Of a DNA stretch of 41,660 bases, positions 8,497 through 16,730 are shown one piece after another; position 1 is the stretch's first letter, and every line of letters begins with the position of its first letter. A program made the translations under genes and the position numbers. Below the pieces are notes generated by a model. It made no database searches, was not told where the DNA came from, and saw nothing but the letters and a program-made list of their open reading frames with translations. Source of the stretch: Clostridiales bacterium (GTDB taxonomy: Bacteria; Bacillota; Clostridia; Lachnospirales; Anaerotignaceae); NCBI GenBank assembly GCA_019423725.1, contig JAHZAW010000034.1, positions 78,925 to 120,584 on the forward strand. The letters run 5' to 3'.

Positions 8497-10002
8497 ATGG
8501 GGCTTTTAAAAAAACTTGGGGTAAGAAATATATTTTCGGTTAAAAATTTAGACATAAGTAATAGCGATCCTGACCAGGATAATGAGGAAATTAAGAATAG
8601 ACAATTTAGAGTTGAAATGGATAAATACCTTAGTTTAAGAGACATTTATTTTATTGGAGAATGCATTGAAAATGCGATGTTTAAGAGTACTATACCACAG
8701 TGTGATATAATATTGGATCAGAACAGAGTTTTAAAAAAGAAAAAAATAAACAAGCCAAAAACCTGTAAAGAAGATATAAACTTTGAACTATTACTCAATC
8801 AGGATGCCTATTTTGAAGAAAGTTATGATGAATTAATAAAATTTAATTATGGTGAGTACATTAGGATAATGATGTATAGAAATACCTATAGTGTAAAGCC
8901 AAGATATATTTTTAGTGTTCTGTCATGGGATTCTAAAGATGATTTATTAATGTTCGGAATTAATGAGGTATGTAAAATTAAAATAGATGAGTACTATGAC
9001 GAATACAATAGACTGCTGCATGATAAAATAGTAACTTTTAGTATAAATACAAAGGAGTTGCAGGAACTGGCACATAATGCTGTGGCGCTCTGTGCCGAAT
9101 ATACGCTACTGGATTTGGAGTCAATAAAATTTTTATACTATGAGCATACCTGTTTTTATAAGAGCGAAGACTTTGGAGACATAGAAAATATAAAAGAGTA
9201 TATTGGTATAGACTCAGTGTGCATTATGGATAACCTTATTCAAAATATGGCTGAGATCCTTGAAGAAGAAATAGACGAGCCGGAAGCAACACTTGGACAT
9301 GCTGCTTTTGAAGCTTTCATGAGAGCCTATATAGATCATTTTGCCAGTGAGTATGATAAATATATTATTAATGAATTTGGTAAAAATGATATAAGTTTTA
9401 AAGCTGATGATTACTGCCAATATATAAAAAATTTGGTGGAGATATCAGATTTTGATTATGATGATAAATTTATAATAGCATTGGTTTGCAAGTTGATTTC
9501 ATTGGGCCTGTTTGAAGGATATGACACGATTATTGATGCATATGAAGCGGTTGTTGATGAGATAGAAGAAGCAGAGAAAAATAAAAGCAGCAATTTAATA
9601 AAAGATATGCTTAGAGGCAGGAAGGCAATAGATAGGAAGAAGTATACTATAGATGAAATAGACCTTATGGATGGGTACATGTTTGAAGAATTTTTATCTA
9701 AGCTGTTTGAGAAAATGGGCTATTCTGCTGAAGTGACTAAAAAGACAAACGATCAGGGGATAGATATCATCGGGAAAAAGAATGGCAGAAAAGTCGGAAT
9801 ACAGGCGAAATGTTATTCAAATAATGTAGGCAATTCAGCCATACAGGAGGCTGTGGCTGGAAAAAGCTTTTATGACTGTGATGCTGTAATGGTGGTGACA
9901 AACAGCTATTTTACTGAATCTGCTAAAAAATTGGCAAGAGCAAATGATGTTATCTTATGGGATAGAAATATGCTGGCTAAAAAAATTGATGAGTTTTTGT
10001 GA
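8497..10002 (+). CDS. Mrr-like restriction endonuclease with a large unknown N-terminal region
   Basis: The last 105 or so residues form an Mrr-type PD-(D/E)xK nuclease: GYMFEEFLSKLFEKMGYS, DQGIDIIGKK (near residue 418), VGIQAKCY (Q435-A-K) and VVTNSYFTESAKKLA. In this family E, D and QxK are the metal-binding and catalytic residues, and all are present. The first 390 or so residues are not recognised; they are acidic, Asn/Ile/Tyr-rich, and have no clear membrane segment. I chose ATG 8497 because AAGGTGG lies five bases upstream; ATG 8473 lacks a site. Base use is markedly more AT-rich than its neighbours, with many ATA, TTA and AAA codons. It has its own terminators on both sides and no methyltransferase beside it. 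A defence role, such as cutting modified DNA, is inferred. Confidence 0.82.
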   Translation: MGLLKKLGVRNIFSVKNLDISNSDPDQDNEEIKNRQFRVEMDKYLSLRDIYFIGECIENAMFKSTIPQCDIILDQNRVLKKKKINKPKTCKEDINFELLLNQDAYFEESYDELIKFNYGEYIRIMMYRNTYSVKPRYIFSVLSWDSKDDLLMFGINEVCKIKIDEYYDEYNRLLHDKIVTFSINTKELQELAHNAVALCAEYTLLDLESIKFLYYEHTCFYKSEDFGDIENIKEYIGIDSVCIMDNLIQNMAEILEEEIDEPEATLGHAAFEAFMRAYIDHFASEYDKYIINEFGKNDISFKADDYCQYIKNLVEISDFDYDDKFIIALVCKLISLGLFEGYDTIIDAYEAVVDEIEEAEKNKSSNLIKDMLRGRKAIDRKKYTIDEIDLMDGYMFEEFLSKLFEKMGYSAEVTKKTNDQGIDIIGKKNGRKVGIQAKCYSNNVGNSAIQEAVAGKSFYDCDAVMVVTNSYFTESAKKLARANDVILWDRNMLAKKIDEFL

Positions 10003-10041
10003 TTTATAAAGAAAATTAAATGGCTAAATAACATATAATTT

Positions 10042-10072
10042 AAAAAGCATACCGTTAAGGTATGCTTTTTTT
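10042..10072 (+). terminator. Rho-independent terminator after the Mrr-like gene
   Basis: AAAAAGCATACC and GGTATGCTTTTTT pair around a GTTAA loop with a T run. It isolates the nuclease gene from the next unit. Confidence 0.9.
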
Positions 10073-10105
10073 GATAAACCTATTTATTTTATTCCATGTA
10101 TTTGA

Positions 10106-10111
10106 TATAAT
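10106..10111 (+). promoter_or_regulatory. Probable -10 box of the cysteine synthase-like gene
   Basis: TATAAT (10106-10111), preceded by TTTGA, lies 55 bases before the chosen start. No good -35 hexamer is seen at 17 bp. Confidence 0.45.
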
Positions 10112-10165
10112 AGATTACATAATCAATTAATGAAAATAATTTCATTGTTAGAAAGGGTTTTTGAG

Positions 10166-11101
10166 ATGATTTATAACAATGTTCTTGAGGCGGTAGGAAA
10201 TACACCGCTTATAAGACTTAACAGGATGGCAGACCCGGAAGTTGCACAGGTACTGGTGAAGTTTGAGGGACTTAACGTAGGCGGTTCCATCAAGACCCGT
10301 ACAGCCCTCAATATGATCGAGGACGCGGAAAGAAAGGGGCTTATCGATAAGGATAAGACCATTATCGTAGAGCCAACCAGCGGCAACCAGGGCATAGGCC
10401 TTGCACTTATCGGAGCAGTAAGGGGCTATAAAACAAAGATAATCATGCCTGACTCCGTAAGTGAGGAAAGAAGAAAGCTCGTAAACCATTATGGCGCTGA
10501 GGTAATACTCATCCATGACGCGGGAGATATAGGAGCCTGCATAGAGGAATGCCTTCAGACGGCCTTAAGGATGGCAAAGGAGGACAAAAACGTATTTGTT
10601 CCCCAGCAGTTTGAAAATAAGGCAAACCCCCTTGTGCACAAGGACCATACTGCCCTTGAGATAATCGAGCAGGCAGGATGCCAGATAGACGGTTTCTGTT
10701 CAGGCATAGGCACCGGCGGCACAATTACAGGCATAGGCGAAGTGCTCAAGGAAAAATATCCCGATATAACCATCTGGGCCGTTGAACCTGAGAATGCAGC
10801 CATACTTTCAGGCGGTTCCATAGGAACACATTTGCAGATGGGTATTGGCGATGGAGTCATCCCTCCAATACTCAACAGACAGATATATGAGGATATATGC
10901 ATAATAACCGATGAGGAAGCCATCAGGACATCCAAGGAACTGGCTAAACTTGAGGGACTTATGTGTGGAATATCCAGCGGAACGAATGTTGCCGCAGCTC
11001 TCAAGCTGGCAAAGAAGCTTGGAAAGGGAAAGACAGTTGTTACTATCCTTCCTGACACAGCTGAGAGATACTTCTCAACACCACTGTTTGAAAACGATTG
11101 A
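10166..11101 (+). CDS. cysK: Cysteine synthase family PLP enzyme
   Basis: Fold-type II PLP enzymes of this family usually make cysteine from O-acetylserine and sulfide. Visible motifs are GNTPLIRL, the PLP lysine K43 in GGSIKTRTA, TSGNQG (71-76) that holds the substrate carboxylate, and the phosphate loop GTGGTITG. The chosen ATG 10166 has GAAAGGG eight bases upstream and gives 311 residues, normal for CysK; the earlier in-frame ATG at 10130 has no site. Two positions are unusual: TSGNQG instead of TSGNTG, and NVGGSIKTR instead of NPGGSVKDR. The substrate may therefore differ, and the symbol is provisional. The unit stands alone. Confidence 0.85.
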   Translation: MIYNNVLEAVGNTPLIRLNRMADPEVAQVLVKFEGLNVGGSIKTRTALNMIEDAERKGLIDKDKTIIVEPTSGNQGIGLALIGAVRGYKTKIIMPDSVSEERRKLVNHYGAEVILIHDAGDIGACIEECLQTALRMAKEDKNVFVPQQFENKANPLVHKDHTALEIIEQAGCQIDGFCSGIGTGGTITGIGEVLKEKYPDITIWAVEPENAAILSGGSIGTHLQMGIGDGVIPPILNRQIYEDICIITDEEAIRTSKELAKLEGLMCGISSGTNVAAALKLAKKLGKGKTVVTILPDTAERYFSTPLFEND

Positions 11102-11108
11102 TAAATAG

Positions 11109-11137
11109 AAAGCACCGGCCACCCGGTGCTTTTTTTA
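11109..11137. terminator. Terminator shared by two convergent genes
   Basis: AGCACCGG and CCGGTGCT form the stem, with a T run on the plus side and A-rich flanks on the other. It lies between the cysteine synthase-like gene and the minus-strand MATE gene, whose stop codon is in the T run. Confidence 0.88.
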
Positions 11138-12469
11138 TGCTGAAATTCCCTTTTTTCTAAGATATATGAAATATATGATACTGAGCACAAGTTCTGTAAG
11201 GGCAGAAATGGGAACTGCTATGCTTATAAGAGCCATGGAAGTGCCAGGCATCCTGCTTAGCATATATGAAAGGGGTATCCTTACAAGAAATGACGACAGA
11301 AGCCCCTGGAACATTACAAAGGTCGTCTTTCCTATGCCGTTGAAATATCCAAGCATACAAAAGGCCAGGGTTATTATAAGATACTCAAAGGAGCAGCCCT
11401 TAAGATACTGGGCTGTGGTTTCTATGACTGCAGGATCGTCGGCGAACAGGGAGGTCATCTCCGCACCAAAGAAAAATGTGCCTATGAACATGGCCACGCC
11501 AAAACAGAAGGATATCCTCTGGGCGATAAAAAGGGACTGTACCGCACGTTTCGGATTTCCTGCACCTATGTTTTGCGCCACAAAGGCTGAAAGGGCCGAC
11601 ATGAAAGCCATGGGGACTATGGAGAGGAATGCGTATATTTTCTCAGATACGCCCACACTGGCCGAAGCCGTAAGACCCAGGGTATTTATTATGCTTGTTA
11701 TTATAAGGAATGATATGCCCACAAGGAAATCCTGAAGGGCTATGGGTGCGCCTATTTTTACTATGGCCTTAACGGTACCCCTTTGTTTGAATCCATCTGA
11801 GGTAAGGGAGAATGGCAGGCCGATACGTCTTATATAAAAGGCTGAGAAGGCGACACTCACAGCCTGGGCCATAACGGTGGCGTAAGCGGCCCCAGAAGCC
11901 CCCATATCAAATACACCTACAAGTATAAGGTCTCCGATTATATTTGCCACACAGGCGATGGAGACGAATATAAAGGGTGATCTGGAGTTTCCTATGCCCC
12001 TGAAAACACCGCTGATGGCATTATAGGCGGTTATGAACACCATGCCGCCGGAACATATCTGGATATATTTGACCGTTTCTTCCAAAGCCTCCGAAGGAAC
12101 GTTCATGATGATGGCCGATCTCCTGGCGAAGAGCTCCATAACAGCCGTAAGCAAGACAGCGGCAAAGGTGAAAAGTTTTATCTGCCCGGCTGCTACGCCC
12201 TCGGCACGTTTTTTGTCACCGGCACCCGTTGCCTGGCCTAAAAGGACAGTAACACCCATAGTAAGGCCCGTTACTATGACTGTGGCCGTCTGCATTACCT
12301 GGCTTCCGGTGGCTACGGCTGAAACGCTGGAAGTCTCGGAAAACTTTCCCACCACCGCCAGGTCTACGCCGCCATAAAGAGCCTGTAATATAAGTGAGAG
12401 CATAAGCGGAAGTGAAAATTTTATAAGAGGCGGAAGTATACGCCCTTCAAGGAATGTGTCCTGCTGCAT
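11135..12469 (-). CDS. MATE family multidrug efflux transporter
   Basis: MATE proteins export cationic drugs or metabolites in exchange for Na+ or H+. The 444-residue product shows about 12 hydrophobic segments in two similar halves, with family motifs near the start (FSLPLMLSLILQALYGGVDLAVVGKF) and again in the second half (KIGAPIALQDFLVGISFLIIT). The start is ATG at 12469 (MQQDTFLEGRIL), eight or so bases after AAGGGGG. A longer in-frame reading from 12541 crosses the leader hairpin and is probably not the main start. The upstream leader carries a terminator-like hairpin, so expression may be controlled by attenuation. Confidence 0.93.
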   Translation of the reverse strand: MQQDTFLEGRILPPLIKFSLPLMLSLILQALYGGVDLAVVGKFSETSSVSAVATGSQVMQTATVIVTGLTMGVTVLLGQATGAGDKKRAEGVAAGQIKLFTFAAVLLTAVMELFARRSAIIMNVPSEALEETVKYIQICSGGMVFITAYNAISGVFRGIGNSRSPFIFVSIACVANIIGDLILVGVFDMGASGAAYATVMAQAVSVAFSAFYIRRIGLPFSLTSDGFKQRGTVKAIVKIGAPIALQDFLVGISFLIITSIINTLGLTASASVGVSEKIYAFLSIVPMAFMSALSAFVAQNIGAGNPKRAVQSLFIAQRISFCFGVAMFIGTFFFGAEMTSLFADDPAVIETTAQYLKGCSFEYLIITLAFCMLGYFNGIGKTTFVMFQGLLSSFLVRIPLSYMLSRMPGTSMALISIAVPISALTELVLSIIYFIYLRKKGISA

Positions 12470-12487
12470 GAATATCCCCCTTACTAT

Positions 12488-12520
12488 AAAAAACGCCAGC
12501 AAGTCATACACTTGTTGGCG
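12488..12520 (-). promoter_or_regulatory. Terminator-like attenuator in the MATE leader
   Basis: On the minus strand, CGCCAACAAGT and ACTTGCTGGCG pair around GTATG with one A-C mismatch and are followed by six T, just before the ribosome site of the MATE gene. A terminator between promoter and gene implies conditional read-through. Confidence 0.65.
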
Positions 12521-12556
12521 GTAATGTATAAAACGAAGCATCCGTGATGCATATTC

Positions 12557-12585
12557 AGTCTAACATCAATATTTTTTTGTGTCAA
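12557..12585 (-). promoter_or_regulatory. Promoter of the MATE gene
   Basis: Read on the minus strand, TTGACA (12585-12580) is followed after 17 bp by TAGACT (12562-12557). Transcription would start near 12550, giving a leader of about 80 bases that includes the attenuator hairpin. Confidence 0.7.
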
Positions 12586-12628
12586 CAGATTATGGTGGAT
12601 AAATGGGTGAAGAATGGGGATGAAAATA

Positions 12629-12655
12629 AAAAGGCACCCTTTTTGGGTGCCTTTT
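12629..12655 (-). terminator. Terminator of the polysaccharide deacetylase gene
   Basis: AAAAGGCACCC and GGGTGCCTTTT form a perfect stem with a five-base loop. On the minus strand it is followed by TTTTTATTTT. Confidence 0.9.
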
Positions 12656-12661
12656 AATATA

Positions 12662-13468
12662 TCAGCTTTTACATCTGAGATCATAAAAATGTTTATATGT
12701 ATCCAGGGCCTTTAGTATATCGCCGTTACCGCTGACGTTCACACGTCCGATAGCTTTTCCCATATATGAGGGCTTCATATCCCATATCCATACGAACTGT
12801 ACGGCGGCACCGTTTTTGCTCAGCATATCCATGGTATCTTTAGTGAATGTTCCTCGGGGATATACATAGCAGTGTTTATGGCTGCCAAGGCGGCTGTCTA
12901 TGGTGTTCCAGGCGGCATTGAAATCCGACTTTAGTACTTCATTTGAGCCAAGTTCTGTTACAGGCAGATGGTTTTTGCCATGGAGCCCGGTCTTTACCAG
13001 GCCTGAGGCTTCCATCTGAGAGAGCTGTTCCCAGCCTAAAAATGTATTTCCCTTGTTTTCCGTGGGCTTTTCAAAGGTATAGTCAGTTATGATATATACC
13101 TCAGCCTTTACGTTATACTTTTTAAGTATGGGAAAGGCAAGATCGTATACTGAAGAATATCCGTCATCAAACTGGATTATTACAGGCTTTTCCGGTATTA
13201 GCCCGATGACTTTGTCACTCCTTATGAGATCGGAGGAAAATATGGGGGTATATCCCTTATCAAGAAGTGTCTTAATATCCTTTTCAAACCTTTCGGCTGT
13301 GACCGTCCAGTCAGTGACCTGGGAAGGATCGGTGGTCAGGCGATGGTATGTAAGGACAGGGCAGTATATACCTCCGCTTATATCATTGGCGTATGATGGA
13401 AATAATGGCGTGATACACATAAGAAGTATTATGAACAGGGCGAGAATGTCCCTCAATATTTTTTTCAT
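12662..13468 (-). CDS. Secreted polysaccharide deacetylase (NodB fold)
   Basis: NodB-fold carbohydrate esterases remove N-acetyl groups from peptidoglycan or other wall polysaccharides. An N-terminal hydrophobic segment (DILALFIILLMCITPLFPSYA) looks like a signal peptide cleaved near ANDI. The catalytic motifs are visible: VIIQFDDGYSSVYD (motif 1, metal-binding DD), GLHGKNH (motif 2, HxxxH) and CYVYPRGTF (motif 3). The product has 268 residues. The start at 13468 has GGGAGGTGAT just upstream. It is a single-gene unit with its own terminator, and its exact substrate is unknown. Confidence 0.92.
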   Translation of the reverse strand: MKKILRDILALFIILLMCITPLFPSYANDISGGIYCPVLTYHRLTTDPSQVTDWTVTAERFEKDIKTLLDKGYTPIFSSDLIRSDKVIGLIPEKPVIIQFDDGYSSVYDLAFPILKKYNVKAEVYIITDYTFEKPTENKGNTFLGWEQLSQMEASGLVKTGLHGKNHLPVTELGSNEVLKSDFNAAWNTIDSRLGSHKHCYVYPRGTFTKDTMDMLSKNGAAVQFVWIWDMKPSYMGKAIGRVNVSGNGDILKALDTYKHFYDLRCKS

Positions 13469-13605
13469 AATATCACCTCCCTATATGCCATAAATATATT
13501 ACTTTTTAGAGTGGGTGTCCATAGAATGTGAGAAATGTATAAAATTGTTAACTAAATCGTAGGAATTACCCATGATTTTTAATAAATAGGTGCGAAGGCA
13601 AAATA

Positions 13606-13634
13606 AAAAGGACATCAGTTTATGATGTCCTTTT
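13606..13634 (-). terminator. Terminator of the sodium-dependent transporter gene
   Basis: AAAAGGACATCA and TGATGTCCTTTT form a perfect 12-bp stem. On the minus strand it runs into TTTTTATTTT. Confidence 0.9.
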
Positions 13635-13648
13635 ATATGACCGCTGTT

Positions 13649-14968
13649 TTATGCGCTTACAGTAGTATATATACTTAAGAAACCTGAAACAGTAACGATT
13701 ATAAGAAGTACAGGAGCTATATATTTGATACAGCCTATCCATAATTTCCTTATTTTAAATCCGCTGCTTCCCTGTTCTATTTCATCGGCAAGCTTATTGA
13801 TATCGAACTTCCAAGCTACGAATATACACATAAGTATTCCGCCGATGGGAAGAAGGATGTTGTCGGTTAACATTCCGGTGAAATCGAATACTGAGTAGTT
13901 GAGTATGGTGACGTCTCCCAGAACACCAAAGGAAAGGGCACTGGGTATACCAAGAAGGAACTCAACGATACCAACAATTATAACTGATTTTTTACGTTCC
14001 CATCCCCATGAGTCTATGGTGAATGATACAACTACCTCAAGAAGAGCGATTGCGCTGGTGATCGCCGCAAAGAATACAAGAACAAAGAATGCTATGGCAA
14101 ATACCGGACCGCCGATCATTGAATCAAATACCTTAGGCAGTGTTCCGAAAATAAGTCCGGGGCCCTGTCCGGGTTCAAGACCGAACACGAATACAGCGGG
14201 GAAAATAGCAACTCCGGCAAGGAGAGCAAGGGCTGTATCCATACCGGCTACAATGCCGCAGCTTTTTTCTATGTTTTCCTTTTTGGAGAGATAGCTTCCG
14301 TAGGTAATGGTGATTCCCATACAGAGGCTGAGGGAATAGAATACCTGTCCGAGAGCCGCGTTGATGCTTGAGAGAGTAAATCCTCCCTTGGGCTCAAATA
14401 TGAATCTTAAACCTTCAGATGCTCCATCAAGGGTAATTGAACGAATAACTACAACGATAAGAAGAACAAAAAGAGCAGGCATCATAAATTTGCTGGCTTT
14501 TTCTATTCCGCTTACGCCCATAAAGCAGATGGCTATTGTCATTATCATAAAAATAAGATGCCATACAACAGTCTCAGGACTTGCGATAAAAGTAGCGAAA
14601 TCAGCAGGCGCCGAGAAAGTGGTGATGTAGCTGATGATATATTTGATTATCCAGCCGCCGATAACGCTGTAGTAGCTGAGGATGATAAAAGGTGCCAGGA
14701 CACCGAATATACCAACGATTTTTGCCTTGGGATGAACGATTTTGTAACTCTGTACGGGGTCTCTTCCTGTATAGCGGCCGAGGCTCATTTCAAGCATCAT
14801 TACGGGTATACCTAAAATAAGTACGAATATCAGATAGGTTATAAGGAATGTAAAGCCTCCGTTACGGCCCATCAGATACGGAAATTTCCACAGGTTTCCC
14901 AGTCCTATGGCAGAACCCGCAGCAGCCAGGAGAAAGCCTACACGGCTTGCCCATTGCTTCTGACTCAT
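13649..14968 (-). CDS. Sodium-dependent symporter of the NSS/SNF family
   Basis: These LeuT-like carriers take up amino acids or amines with Na+. The hallmark first helix is present (GFLLAAAGSAIGLGNLWKFPYL followed by MGRNGG). Another family-typical segment is helix 6-8 (LGQVFYSLSLCMGITITYGSYL, FVLVFFAAITSAIALLE). About 11 hydrophobic helices are present in 439 residues, the length of prokaryotic short-form members. I chose ATG 14968 (MSQKQWASR) because AGGAGGA lies just upstream; the reading from 14989 would start inside that site. It is monocistronic. The substrate cannot be assigned. Confidence 0.95.
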   Translation of the reverse strand: MSQKQWASRVGFLLAAAGSAIGLGNLWKFPYLMGRNGGFTFLITYLIFVLILGIPVMMLEMSLGRYTGRDPVQSYKIVHPKAKIVGIFGVLAPFIILSYYSVIGGWIIKYIISYITTFSAPADFATFIASPETVVWHLIFMIMTIAICFMGVSGIEKASKFMMPALFVLLIVVVIRSITLDGASEGLRFIFEPKGGFTLSSINAALGQVFYSLSLCMGITITYGSYLSKKENIEKSCGIVAGMDTALALLAGVAIFPAVFVFGLEPGQGPGLIFGTLPKVFDSMIGGPVFAIAFFVLVFFAAITSAIALLEVVVSFTIDSWGWERKKSVIIVGIVEFLLGIPSALSFGVLGDVTILNYSVFDFTGMLTDNILLPIGGILMCIFVAWKFDINKLADEIEQGSSGFKIRKLWIGCIKYIAPVLLIIVTVSGFLSIYTTVSA

Positions 14969-15007
14969 AATAAAAATCCTCCTATTCAATTCTTTTGTTG
15001 CCGTTGT

Positions 15008-15036
15008 ATTATAGCATATTTTGTCCTGAAATCCAA
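15008..15036 (-). promoter_or_regulatory. Promoter of the NSS transporter gene
   Basis: On the minus strand TTGGAT (15036-15031) is followed after 17 bp by TATAAT (15013-15008), with TGC directly before the -10 box as in extended -10 promoters. Confidence 0.72.
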
Positions 15037-15305
15037 TGATAATCGGCGTTATGGAAGTATTTTATTGTATATATGTAATAAATTCTTGTTAAAAGTGATA
15101 ATTTGGTATGTTTTGTATGGAAATATATACAATATATTTTTTTGATTGTGATAATTGTTAAAAATTATTTGTCTATAAAAAGGAAATGTATTGATTTAAG
15201 CACAGTTTATAATATTAACCATAGTCAGACATCCGCGATTGAAGGGCTGAAAAATAAAAAAATATATGTTACAATGGGTAAAAATAAAAAACAGAGGTAA
15301 TTTTT
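15037..15305. other. AT-rich intergenic stretch, no convincing gene
   Basis: A possible 65-codon frame (15103-15300) has no ribosome site and looks like random AT-rich translation. TACAAT at 15270-15275 with CTGAAA 17 bp upstream could be the promoter of the acetyltransferase gene. Nothing else is supported. Confidence 0.4.
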
Positions 15306-15899
15306 ATGGATTTCAATGAAATAATGAGAAAAAATACAGGATACTGCTCAATGCATACGGATATGCCCTCAAACCTTCAGATAAAGGCAAAGGAGCTTTG
15401 CAGAGAATACAACCTGACAGGACCATCCGATGGGGAAAAACGAAGCAGCATATTAAAGGAGCTTTTTGGCACCTGCCATCCCCTGACATTCATAGAGCCT
15501 TCATTCAGATGCGACTATGGGTTCAATATCCACACCCATGGCCTGGCGGTCATAAACTATAACTGCGTATTTCTGGATACATCACCCATAAATATCGGAG
15601 CCAATGCCTATATAGCTCCCGGTGTATGCCTTGCCTGTTCAGGACATGCCATACTTCCGGAACAGAGGGCCCAGGGCATAGGCACATCAAAACCAATAAC
15701 ATTAGAAGATGATGTATGGATAGGAGCAAACGCCACTGTATGCGGAGGAGTCACCATCGGAAAGGGCAGCATCATAGGTGCCGGCAGCGTGGTGGTAAAG
15801 GATATACCATCGGGTGTCATAGCAGCCGGAAATCCATGCAGGGTCATAAGAAAAATAACTGAACAGGACAGGATAAAGTCCATGGGAGAAATCAAATAA
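15306..15899 (+). CDS. Sugar O-acetyltransferase (hexapeptide-repeat, maltose/galactoside type)
   Basis: These enzymes move an acetyl group from acetyl-CoA to a sugar hydroxyl. The N-terminal acceptor domain is helical (residues 1-60). The left-handed beta-helix follows, with hexapeptide repeats such as INIGANAYIAPGV, ITLEDDVWIGANATV, VTIGKGSIIGAGSVV and a final AAGNPCRVIRKI loop that usually contacts CoA. SGHAILPEQR contains the likely catalytic His of the family. The 197-residue length fits. GAGGT lies upstream of the ATG. It is monocistronic, and the acceptor is unknown. Confidence 0.93.
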   Translation: MDFNEIMRKNTGYCSMHTDMPSNLQIKAKELCREYNLTGPSDGEKRSSILKELFGTCHPLTFIEPSFRCDYGFNIHTHGLAVINYNCVFLDTSPINIGANAYIAPGVCLACSGHAILPEQRAQGIGTSKPITLEDDVWIGANATVCGGVTIGKGSIIGAGSVVVKDIPSGVIAAGNPCRVIRKITEQDRIKSMGEIK

Positions 15900-15924
15900 A
15901 AAAGGTCTATATAGACCTTTTTTT
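15900..15924. terminator. Bidirectional terminator between acetyltransferase and XRE genes
   Basis: AAAGGTCTAT and ATAGACCTTT form a perfect palindrome with A and T runs on its two sides, between converging genes. Confidence 0.88.
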
Positions 15925-15927
15925 AAG

Positions 15928-16131
15928 TTATTCTTTATATTCCAGTATGTCGCCCGGCTGACATTCCAGGGCACGGCAGAGGGCATCCAGTGTTGAAAAC
16001 CGTATGGCTTTCGCTCTGCCGTTTTTAAGTATGGAAAGATGGGCCATGGTTATGCCGACCTTTTCGGATAATTCCGTAAGGGTCATTTTCCTTTGAGCCA
16101 GAAGAACATCTATATTTACTATTACCGACAT
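15928..16131 (-). CDS. Small XRE family helix-turn-helix regulator
   Basis: The 67-residue protein is a bare Cro/C1-type domain: MTLTELSEKVGITMAHLSILKNG is the helix-turn-helix, and FSTLDALCRALECQPGDILEY is the family-typical end (compare B. subtilis YozG). AGGTGA lies before the ATG. It starts 11 bases after the DUF2975 gene, and the XRE/DUF2975 pair is a recurrent arrangement in Bacillota. It probably regulates its own operon through the palindromes upstream of 16619. The inducing signal is unknown. Confidence 0.92.
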   Translation of the reverse strand: MSVIVNIDVLLAQRKMTLTELSEKVGITMAHLSILKNGRAKAIRFSTLDALCRALECQPGDILEYKE

Positions 16132-16142
16132 TTTTATTCACC

Positions 16143-16619
16143 TCATATGGTCAGGTCATTTTCATTTTTAATATCAACTGCCTGCTGAAGGAGCTTTTGA
16201 AATACATAGGCACCAACACAGATGACCGCTGATATGAATATGGGTACAAGGCCCATAAGTACTGCTCCCGGGGCATCATCCGTATCCGCCAGTATGAATA
16301 TGAATGGCATCATGAACATATATAAAATACTTATGCATCCGGCGCATATCTTTATATTTTTTACTGACCTGACAGAAGTTGATGTGAATGCCTGGTTTTT
16401 ATCGATATATCCCAGAAGCTTCATTGCCTTATATAATGCCGTATAAAATGGTATGGTCGTTAGGAACAGCCCTGTTATTATGGGGTAGAGCGATGCAGCG
16501 TACTTAGGATTTACAGGATTATTCAAAACATAATAAAACATAAATGCACATATCACAAAGATCACGGCAGACACCAGTATTATGGCAAGCCGCAGAAACA
16601 TTATAGTTTTGTTCCTCAT
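16143..16619 (-). CDS. DUF2975 membrane protein
   Basis: This 158-residue protein has four hydrophobic helices (about residues 10-30, 45-62, 92-110 and 120-145). It carries DUF2975 signatures: a YPIITGLFLTTIPFYTALYKAMKLL stretch (seen in parts), LGYIDKNQAF, ADTDDAPG and the end AVDIKNENDLTI. Its biochemical role is unknown. It is encoded just upstream of the small XRE regulator in one operon, so the pair may form a membrane-linked regulatory module. AGGTGAT precedes the ATG. The upstream region is extremely AT-rich and palindromic. Confidence 0.88.
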   Translation of the reverse strand: MRNKTIMFLRLAIILVSAVIFVICAFMFYYVLNNPVNPKYAASLYPIITGLFLTTIPFYTALYKAMKLLGYIDKNQAFTSTSVRSVKNIKICAGCISILYMFMMPFIFILADTDDAPGAVLMGLVPIFISAVICVGAYVFQKLLQQAVDIKNENDLTI

Positions 16620-16677
16620 AATATCACCTCACATATATTATATATGATTTTAATATATAATATATCGAAAATCAATA

Positions 16678-16697
16678 AATATTTATCGATAAATATT
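16678..16697. promoter_or_regulatory. Perfect 20-bp palindrome upstream of the DUF2975-XRE operon
   Basis: AATATTTATC and GATAAATATT are exact inverted repeats centred on CG. A further imperfect dyad of ATATATTATATAT type lies at about 16632-16666. Position before the operon and symmetry suggest an operator for the small XRE protein; this is inferred. Confidence 0.5.
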
Positions 16698-16730
16698 ATA
16701 TAAACCTTGTGCTCAATGGGTGACGTTCAA

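Noticed and set aside
10555..11190. 211-codon minus-strand frame opposite the cysteine synthase-like gene
   Set aside because: It overlaps a conserved enzyme entirely and crosses a terminator hairpin; its composition is typical of antisense reading.
15103..15300. 65-codon frame before the acetyltransferase gene
   Set aside because: There is no ribosome site, it is extremely AT-rich, and the translation (repeated Ile/Tyr/Lys) looks random.
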